Positions 5,664 through 12,976 of a DNA stretch of 12,976 nt are shown one piece after another (the first letter of the stretch is position 1; each line of letters starts with the position of its first letter). The notes under the pieces are model-generated. The model had not been told where the DNA came from. It saw only the letters and a list, made by a program, of their open reading frames with translations, and searched no databases. Origin of the DNA: JAEUMW01 sp039807745 (GTDB lineage Bacteria > Pseudomonadota > Gammaproteobacteria > Burkholderiales > JAEUMW01); contig JBDHRV010000103.1 of assembly GCA_039807745.1 (NCBI GenBank), positions 1-12,976 of the forward strand. Direction: 5' to 3'. The translations under genes and the position numbers were made by a program.

Positions 5664-6884
5664 ATGACACTGATTGCGCTTTCTGCCGGGCGTACCGTCG
5701 CACTGCTGTGCACGGCCGAGACGCTCAGCATGCTCGGCTTCGCCACCTTCCCGGCATTGCTGCCGGAGTTGCGCGAGGTGTGGCAACTTACCGGCAAGGA
5801 GGCGGGCTGGATTGCCGGCGCCTATTTCGGCGGCTACATGCTGGCGGTACCCGTGCTCTCGGGTCTGACCGACCGGATGGATGCGCGCCGCGTGTATCTG
5901 GGGTCCTGCCTGCTGGCCGCGGCGGGGCTCGGCGGCTTCGCGCTGCTTGCCGAGGGGCCGCTTACAGCCGGCCTGTTGCAGGCGGTGAGCGGCGCCGGGC
6001 TGGCGGGCACCTACATGCCAGGTCTGCGCCTGCTCGCCGACCGCATCGGCGGCAGCCGCCAGAGCCGCTACGTGGCCTTTTACACCTCGACCTTCGGAAT
6101 CGGCACCAGCGCCTCGCTGCTGCTAGCCGGATGGTCGGCCGCGGCGCTCGGGTGGCAGGCGGCGTTCGCTCTCGCAGCGCTGGGGCCGCTCGCAGCGGGT
6201 TTCATGGTCATCGGCATACTCGTGCCGACGCCGCTTGCTCCCGTCGAACCCAGAGTAACCCCCAGCCCCGCGCCGGGGCGTCTGCTCGCCGACCGTGCGG
6301 TGCGCGGCTACGTTCTGGGCTACGCGGCGCATTGCTGGGAGCTCTTCGGACTGCGCTCCTGGATGGTCGCATTCGTGGCCTTCTGCTATGCGCTCGACTC
6401 CGCTTCCGCAGGTGCGCTTGCGCCGGCGACCGTCGCCGCACTGGTCAACCTGCTGGGTCAGCCCGCGAGCATATTGGGCAACGAGATAGCCGTGCGCGTC
6501 GGACGCCGCCGCCTCATCTTCGCCGCCATGCTCGCCTCCGCGTCGCTCGCGTGGCTGACCGGATTCGCCGGCAGCCGCGCGTGGTGGCTCGCGCCGCTCC
6601 TGCTCGTGACCTACAACACCGCAGTGATGGCGGATTCGGCGGCGCTCACCGCAGGGCTGGTCGAGATCACGCCTGCGGCGCGGCGCGGGGCGGCGATGGC
6701 GCTCTACTCCTTTCTCGGGTTCGGTGCCGGTTTGGCGAGCCCGCTTGCGTTCGGCGCGGTGCTGGACGCCGCCGGCGGGAAGAGCGATCCGGTCGCCTGG
6801 GGGCTCGCCTTCGGGAGCCTGGGTGTGCTGTGCGCGCTCGCGCCCCTCGCGATCGTCCGCGGCCGGGTCATGCGAGCCGAATGA
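5664..6884 (+). CDS. Major facilitator superfamily (MFS) transporter
   Basis: A 406-residue integral membrane protein with about 12 predicted membrane segments in two halves, joined near residues 190-210 by a proline-rich cytoplasmic loop (PTPLAPVEPRVTPSPAPG). The loop between segments 2 and 3 carries SGLTDRMDARRVY, a recognisable version of the MFS GxxxDRxGRR motif. The substrate cannot be read from sequence; nothing diagnostic for sugar, drug or nitrate carriers stands out. The start is uncertain. ATG 5664 (MTLIALSAG) places the first membrane segment at the N-terminus as usual, with GGGG only 2 bases upstream; a GTG at 5649 is possible, and the longer frame from 5409 adds an Arg/Pro-rich stretch unlikely to be translated. 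It diverges from the hemerythrin gene and converges on mrpG with a 32-bp gap. Confidence 0.9.
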   Translation: MTLIALSAGRTVALLCTAETLSMLGFATFPALLPELREVWQLTGKEAGWIAGAYFGGYMLAVPVLSGLTDRMDARRVYLGSCLLAAAGLGGFALLAEGPLTAGLLQAVSGAGLAGTYMPGLRLLADRIGGSRQSRYVAFYTSTFGIGTSASLLLAGWSAAALGWQAAFALAALGPLAAGFMVIGILVPTPLAPVEPRVTPSPAPGRLLADRAVRGYVLGYAAHCWELFGLRSWMVAFVAFCYALDSASAGALAPATVAALVNLLGQPASILGNEIAVRVGRRRLIFAAMLASASLAWLTGFAGSRAWWLAPLLLVTYNTAVMADSAALTAGLVEITPAARRGAAMALYSFLGFGAGLASPLAFGAVLDAAGGKSDPVAWGLAFGSLGVLCALAPLAIVRGRVMRAE

Positions 6885-6916
6885 CGCTGCGGCTGCGCGT
6901 GCGGGCGGCTGGGAAG

Positions 6917-7261
6917 CTATTCCTTGTCGCCCGCCGGGGCCCGTCCTTTGGCGCGGTCGCGGTGCAGCGCCGCGCGCACCAGTAGCATGAAGGTTACCGG
7001 CGTGGTGACGGTCATGAAGACGCCGATCAGGATCTCGTGCAGCACAGGCCGCGATTCGTGCGCCGAGAACAGCACCATCGACGCGATCAGGACGCAGCCG
7101 GTGCCGAGCGTCGTGCCCATGGTGGGCGCATGGACCCGGTCGTAGAAGTTGCGCAGGCGCAGCAGGCCGAGCGAGCCGATCAGCGCGAGCAAGGCGCCGA
7201 GCAGGACGAAGAGCGCCGCCAGCAGCGCGGCGAGGCCCGCGAGCCCGGAGGCGCCGGTCAT
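6917..7261 (-). CDS. mrpG: Mrp antiporter subunit G (MnhG/PhaG)
   Basis: The 114-residue small membrane subunit of the Mrp Na+(K+)/H+ antiporter has three predicted membrane segments. The family signature LRLRNFYDRVHAPTMGTTLGTG lies at about residues 33-55, followed by the second and third segments and a charged tail (RDRAKGRAPAGDKE). It is the last gene of the six-gene operon. Its ATG (7259-7261) overlaps the mrpF stop as ATGA, so translational coupling is expected. The convergent MFS gene ends 32 bp beyond its stop, and I see no U-rich terminator between them. Confidence 0.95.
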   Translation of the reverse strand: MTGASGLAGLAALLAALFVLLGALLALIGSLGLLRLRNFYDRVHAPTMGTTLGTGCVLIASMVLFSAHESRPVLHEILIGVFMTVTTPVTFMLLVRAALHRDRAKGRAPAGDKE

Positions 7262-7539
7262 TCGATCACCTCGCCGCGCAGCAGGAATTTGGCGAGCGCG
7301 GCGGTCGCGACGAACCCCAGCGCGCCGATCACCAGCGCCGCCTCGAAGTAGTACGCGCTGCCCTCGCGCATGCCGAAGGTCAGCATGAGCAGCATGGCGT
7401 TGACGTAGAGCGTGTCGAGGGCGAGCACCCGGTCCTGCGCGCGCGGCCCGCGCAGCAGGCGGAACGTGGCGCACATCATCGCGAGCCCGAGCAGCCCCTG
7501 CGCAAGGACGATCGAGCCGGCGAGCAGCGTCTCGCTCAT
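7258..7539 (-). CDS. mrpF: Mrp antiporter subunit F (MnhF/PhaF)
   Basis: A 93-residue protein with three membrane segments (about 6-24, 40-57 and 63-84). The MnhF core is RLLRGPRAQDRVLALDTLYVNAM, with the conserved DR...LD motif in the loop before segment 2. The length is normal for the family. Its ATG (7537-7539) overlaps the mrpE stop by 4 bp, and its own stop overlaps the mrpG start in the same way. MrpF is needed for assembly of the hetero-oligomeric antiporter in characterised systems. Confidence 0.95.
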   Translation of the reverse strand: MSETLLAGSIVLAQGLLGLAMMCATFRLLRGPRAQDRVLALDTLYVNAMLLMLTFGMREGSAYYFEAALVIGALGFVATAALAKFLLRGEVIE

Positions 7540-8020
7540 CCGAAGATCTCCCGCAGCCGCCGCTCGTAGCGGTCCTTGATCGTGCGCAGCCAGGCCTGCT
7601 CGTCGATGAGATCGAGGACATGAATCGTGAGGACGCCGCGCGCCGAATCGTACCGCGCCCAGGCCGTTCCCGGGGTCGACGTGATGATGCAGGCCAGCAC
7701 GGCGAGCCCGCCGGGATGGCGCAGTTCGAGGGGGATGTCCAGGAACCCGGAGGTCTGGCGGCGCTGTCCGGGGAACAGGACGATCCGCGCCACCGCGATG
7801 TTGGAGCGCACGATGTCGACGAGGACCAGCCACGCGAGCTGCGCCGCGACCAGTGGCCGCCGCATCCGGCCGCGCGGCACGCCGAGCGCGGCGAGCATCA
7901 GCCCGCCGCCGAGTCCCATCAGGGCGCCGAGGATCGCCTGGCCGGCTGCCAGCGTCTGGTTGAGCAGAAGCCAGGTCGCGAAGAGGGCGAGCGAGAGCAG
8001 TGGAAACGGCAGCCAGCGGT

Positions 8021-8024
<4 letters not shown>
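7536..8024 (-). CDS. mrpE: Mrp antiporter subunit E (MnhE/PhaE)
   Basis: The 162-residue subunit has two or more N-terminal membrane segments (about 5-50), a third at about 60-80 and a C-terminal cytoplasmic domain. Family landmarks are LVLVDIVRSNIAVARIVL, the segment LACIITSTPGTAWARYD and the C-terminal HVLDL...WLRTIKDRYERRL. The length matches MnhE. Both ends overlap the neighbouring genes by ATGA (8021-8024 and 7536-7539). MrpE lies at the interface of the antiporter complex and has no known enzymatic role. Confidence 0.95.
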
Positions 8025-9597
<1,573 letters not shown>

Positions 9598-9601
<4 letters not shown>

Positions 9602-9945
9602 TCCTCGGCCTCACGGCCGTCGACGTGATCGGTCCCGGTGAAACCGCGTGCCGCCAGCAGCACCACCAGGAGCAGCGCGGTCATCGCAAAACTGATGACG
9701 ATGGCGGTGAGGACCAGCGCTTGCGGCAGCGGGTCGTCGAAGGCTGCCGGGTCGGCCGCGGCGCCGGCCGCCACGATCGGGGCCGCGGCCACGCGCAGGC
9801 GCCCCATCGCGACGATGAACAGGTTCACCGCGTAGGAGAGCAGCGACAGTCCGATGACGACCTGGAAGGTGCGCGGGCGCAGCAGCAGCCACGTGCCGGA
9901 GCCGGTCAGCACGCCGATCGCCAGGGCGATGATGAGCTCGTTCAT
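9598..9945 (-). CDS. mrpC: Mrp antiporter subunit C (MnhC/PhaC), NuoK-like
   Basis: The 115-residue NuoK-like subunit has three membrane segments (about 3-21, 28-47 and 76-99). Characteristic parts are GTWLLLRPRTFQVVIGLSLLS with the following AVNLFIVAMGRL, and DPLPQALVLTAIVISFAMTA near the end, both typical of MnhC. The real start is the ATG at 9943-9945, which overlaps the mrpAB stop by 4 bp. The same frame stays open far upstream inside mrpAB, but that extension is an artefact of high GC. MrpC forms part of the membrane core that links MrpA and MrpD. Confidence 0.95.
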
Positions 9946-12806
9946 TTCGGCCGCGGCGGCGCGCGATAGCTGCGGATCGACTGGTGCGCGAGCGCGATCA
10001 GCACCAGTGCCGTGGCGCCCACCACAAGCGCGAACACGCCGAGATCGAACGCGAACGCGCTCGGCAGCTCGACCTCGCCAACGAGCGGCAGCGTGACGTG
10101 GGCGACATGTGAAGTCAGGAACGGATGGCCGAACATCCACGCACCGGCGCCGGTCGCAGCCGCGGCGAGCAACCCGACACCGACCCAGAGCACCGGCCGG
10201 ATGCCCAGACGCGCCTCGGCCCAGCGCGTGCCGCCCGCCAGGTACTGCAGGATGAACCCCACGGCCATCGTGAGGCCGGCCACGAACCCGCCGCCGGGCA
10301 GATTGTGACCGCGCACGAGCAGGTAGATCGCCAGCACGCCGATCGCGGGAAACATGAGGCGCATGATCACCGACGGCACCAGCAGGTCGTCGGCAGCCGC
10401 CGCCGGGCTCTGCGTGCGCTGCGGTGCCGGTGCTTCGATGCTCTCGGGTGCCGGGCGGAACCTGCGCAGCAGCGCGTAGACGGCGAGCGCCACCACACCG
10501 AGCACCGTGATCTCGCCGAGCGTGTCGAAGCCGCGAAAATCCACCAGGATCACGTTGACGACGTTGGTCCCGCCACCTTCCGGATAGGCCCGCTCCACGA
10601 AGTAGCGCGAGACGGTTTCGGGCAGCGGCCGGGTCATCACCGCGTAGGCGAGCGCCGCCAGGCCGCTGCCTGCGGCGATCGCGACGCCCAGGTCGCGCAG
10701 CCGCCGCGGGAGCGCGGCGCGCGCACCGGCCCAGGTCGGGGCGAACGGTATGCGCTTGGGCAGCCAGCGCAGGCCGAGGAGGATGAGCACCGTGGTCACG
10801 ATCTCGACCATGAGCTGCGTCAGGGCCAGATCGGGCGCGGAGAACCAGACGAAGGTCACGCAGGTGATGAGTCCGGCGCCGCCGGTCAGCAGCAGCGCGA
10901 CGAGGCGGTGGAACTTGGCCTGCCAGGCAGCGCCGAGGGCGCAGGCCGCGCCGACCGCCCACGCGATGGCCAGCGCCGGATCGATGTCGAGCGCAGGGGC
11001 GTTGCCGGGTGCGAGCCCGCGCCGATACACCGGCCACAGCGCCGCGACGATTGCCACGACCACGAGCCATCGCAACTGCGGCTGGAGCCGGGTCGTGCCG
11101 AACAGCGCCCCGAACGATCTCGCCCACCGCCGCAATGCGACGAGGCTCTGGTCGAAGATGCGCCGGCCGTCGACGGGTGGCAGGAAGGGGCTGTCTTCCA
11201 CGTCGCGCCACAGCTGCGTCCGTAGCAGCCGGTACAGGATCACGCCGCCCGCAAGCGCCAGACAGCTCATCAGCAGCGGCAGGGTGAAACCGTGCCAGAT
11301 GGCGAGGCTGTACTCGGGTGTCGCCGGGCCCAGCACCGCGCGGACCGCGATGTCGAGGAACGGGCCGATGGTCACGGTCGGGAAGATGCCCACCACCACG
11401 CAGACGAGCACCAGCGCCTCGATCGGGAACCGCATCCAGCGCGGCGGCTCGTGCGGCGTGCGCGGCAGCCCGGTCGGGGCAGGACCGAAGAACACCTCGC
11501 GGATGAAGCGCAGCGAATAGGCGACGCTGAATGCGCCCGCCGCCGTGGCGAGGTAGGGCAGCGCGCGGTCCATGGAGCGCCACGGTCCCTCGACCGTCAG
11601 CGCCTCGGCGAAGAACATCTCCTTGGAGAGGAACCCGTTGAGCAGCGGCACGCCTGCCATCGCAGCGGCCGCGACCATCGCCGCCGTCGCGGTGATCGGC
11701 ATGAAGCGGACGAGGCCGCTCAGGCGCCGCAGGTCGCGCGTTCCGGTCTCGTGATCGATGACGCCGGCGGCCATGAAGAGCGAAGCCTTGAACGTGGCGT
11801 GGTTCATCGTGTGGAAGATCGCCGCCACGACCGCGAGCTGGCTGTTCAGGCCGAGCAAGAGCGTAATCAGGCCGAGGTGGCTGATGGTCGAATAGGCGAG
11901 CAGGCCCTTCAGATCCTGCTGGAAGATCGCCGCATAGGCGCCGAGCAGGAACGTGCACATGCCGGCGATGCCCACGATCCAGATCCAGGCGTCGGTCCCG
12001 GCCAGCACCGGCCACAGGCGCGTCATCAGGAACACGCCCAGCTTCACCATGGCGGCCGAATGCAGGTAGGCCGAGACCGGCGTCGGCGCCGCCATGGCGT
12101 GCGGCAGCCAGAAGTGGAAAGGAAACTGCGCGCTCTTGGTGAGCGCACCGAGCAGCACCAGGATCAGCGCTGGCAGATACAGCGCGTGCGAGCGGATGCG
12201 ATCGCCCGCGGCGAGGACCGCGTCGAGGTCGTAGCTGCCGACGATGTGGCCGACGAGCAGCGCACCGGCGAGCAGGCACAGGCCGCCGGCCGAAGTGACG
12301 ATGAGCGCCATGCGCGCGCCGTCGCGTGCCGCGGCGTTGTGGTGCCAGTAGCCGATCAGGAGGAACGAGCACAGGCTGGTCAGCTCCCAGAAGAACACGA
12401 GCTGGATCAGGTTCCCGGCGAGCAGCACCCCGAGCATGGCGCCCATGAACGCGAGGAAGAACGAGAAGAAGCGCGGCACCGGATCCTGCGGCGACATGTA
12501 GTACCGGGCATAGAGCACCACCAGGAAACCGATGCCGGTGACGAGAACGGCGAACATCCAGGCAAGGCCGTCCATCCGCAGCGTGAAGTTCAGCCCGAGC
12601 GCGGGCAGCCATTCGAAGTCGCTGCGGATCACGTCGCCGCGTGCGACCGCGGGATAGAGCCTCGCCGCGATGGCAAGCGCGGTCAGCGCGACCGCGCCGG
12701 CCAGCCAGGCTCCGGCATCGCGCGCATTCGCGCGCAACAGCGCGGCGGCAATGCTGCCGGCGAACGGCAGCGTGAGCAGGGCGATCAGGAGCGTGCCGTC
12801 GGACAT
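9942..12806 (-). CDS. mrpAB: Fused Mrp antiporter subunit A/B (MnhA-MnhB, PhaAB type)
   Basis: The 954-residue large subunit is expected to form most of the cation and proton path. The N-terminal NuoL-like part (about 1-540) has about 14 membrane segments, with E141 (LVFFWELTSLCSF), K224 (GALTKSAQFPFHFWLP), K255 and the histidine-rich FHTMNHATFKASLF. Next come an MbhD/DUF4040 part (about 615-685, FSAPDLALTQLMVEIVTTVL) and an MbhE-like part (about 700-785, NVILVDFRGFDTLGEI). A complete MnhB domain follows (about 808-945, VIMRLMFPAIGVLAIYLL... GHNLPGGGFVAGL). A separate mrpB is absent, so the fusion completes the set. The ATG at 12804-12806 puts a membrane segment at the N-terminus; no strong Shine-Dalgarno is visible. 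It is first in the operon and overlaps mrpC by ATGA. Exchange of Na+ or K+ for protons is known for the family; ion preference here is unknown. Confidence 0.95.
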   Translation of the reverse strand: MSDGTLLIALLTLPFAGSIAAALLRANARDAGAWLAGAVALTALAIAARLYPAVARGDVIRSDFEWLPALGLNFTLRMDGLAWMFAVLVTGIGFLVVLYARYYMSPQDPVPRFFSFFLAFMGAMLGVLLAGNLIQLVFFWELTSLCSFLLIGYWHHNAAARDGARMALIVTSAGGLCLLAGALLVGHIVGSYDLDAVLAAGDRIRSHALYLPALILVLLGALTKSAQFPFHFWLPHAMAAPTPVSAYLHSAAMVKLGVFLMTRLWPVLAGTDAWIWIVGIAGMCTFLLGAYAAIFQQDLKGLLAYSTISHLGLITLLLGLNSQLAVVAAIFHTMNHATFKASLFMAAGVIDHETGTRDLRRLSGLVRFMPITATAAMVAAAAMAGVPLLNGFLSKEMFFAEALTVEGPWRSMDRALPYLATAAGAFSVAYSLRFIREVFFGPAPTGLPRTPHEPPRWMRFPIEALVLVCVVVGIFPTVTIGPFLDIAVRAVLGPATPEYSLAIWHGFTLPLLMSCLALAGGVILYRLLRTQLWRDVEDSPFLPPVDGRRIFDQSLVALRRWARSFGALFGTTRLQPQLRWLVVVAIVAALWPVYRRGLAPGNAPALDIDPALAIAWAVGAACALGAAWQAKFHRLVALLLTGGAGLITCVTFVWFSAPDLALTQLMVEIVTTVLILLGLRWLPKRIPFAPTWAGARAALPRRLRDLGVAIAAGSGLAALAYAVMTRPLPETVSRYFVERAYPEGGGTNVVNVILVDFRGFDTLGEITVLGVVALAVYALLRRFRPAPESIEAPAPQRTQSPAAAADDLLVPSVIMRLMFPAIGVLAIYLLVRGHNLPGGGFVAGLTMAVGFILQYLAGGTRWAEARLGIRPVLWVGVGLLAAAATGAGAWMFGHPFLTSHVAHVTLPLVGEVELPSAFAFDLGVFALVVGATALVLIALAHQSIRSYRAPPRPK

Positions 12807-12827
12807 GAAAGCGTTGTTCTTCGGGTT

Positions 12828-12954
12828 GCAGCTTGCAAACAGGCTGCGGTGGTTCGTGCCGGCAAGTCGGTGGCGCAACGATGGGGTTGATCTTTGCCGG
12901 GCGGCATTGACGCCAGCGCGATTTACGCATGGTCGAGTCGTTCTTGCAAGCTGC
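12828..12954. repeat. Distant 11-bp inverted repeat in the mrp upstream region
   Basis: GCAGCTTGCAA (12828-12838) recurs as its exact reverse complement TTGCAAGCTGC (12944-12954). The first copy lies 22 bp upstream of the mrpAB start and the second about 138 bp upstream. The repeats could be two sites for one regulator flanking the mrp promoter, but chance is possible. No convincing -35/-10 pair was found. No other gene is visible from 12807 to the window end. Confidence 0.3.
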
Positions 12955-12976
12955 CCCTCCCGCGGCGCGCGCTCCG

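Noticed and set aside
5135..6985. A 616-residue plus-strand frame across the hemerythrin and MFS region
   Set aside because: It is antisense to the hemerythrin gene and then out of frame with the MFS gene; its arginine-rich composition is not protein-like.

Overview
The window is GC-rich and gene-dense. Codon third positions are mostly G or C. The gene content (a DUF1328 membrane peptide, a DUF883/ElaB-like protein, a NarL-type regulator, a hemerythrin-like protein and a fused PhaAB-type Mrp antiporter) suggests a free-living Proteobacterium, most likely a Betaproteobacterium. The lineage is inferred from family composition only; no marker gene is present. I saw no tRNA, rRNA, CRISPR array, transposase or integrase.

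Region 1 (1-348): the 3' end of an unrecognised plus-strand gene faces a 53-residue DUF1328 membrane protein on the minus strand, with a strong GC hairpin between them.

Region 2 (349-5410) is a minus-strand regulatory and stress-type cluster. In transcription order it holds a hemerythrin HHE protein, a CHASE3-type histidine kinase of the NarX/DegS class (HisKA_3), a sigma-54 enhancer-binding protein without a receiver domain, a DUF883/ElaB-like protein, a NarL/FixJ response regulator, a receiver-only response regulator and DUF1328. Two sequences fit the sigma-54 -24/-12 consensus with exact GG-N10-GC spacing. One lies before DUF1328 (about 418-433). The other lies before the hemerythrin gene (about 5366-5381) and has a 12/13 match to the IHF consensus just upstream (5398-5410). 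The first and last genes of the cluster may therefore be targets of the sigma-54 activator encoded between them. This is the most interesting hypothesis in the window. A REP-like palindromic element lies between the kinase and the activator.

Region 3 (5664-6884): a plus-strand major facilitator superfamily transporter, divergent from the hemerythrin gene and convergent with the antiporter operon.

Region 4 (6917-12806): a complete six-gene Mrp/Mnh/Pha cation/proton antiporter operon on the minus strand, mrpAB-C-D-E-F-G, with A and B fused. All five internal junctions are 4-bp ATGA overlaps, so translation is probably coupled throughout. The complex is expected to exchange cytoplasmic Na+ (or K+) for external protons and so support salt and alkaline pH tolerance.
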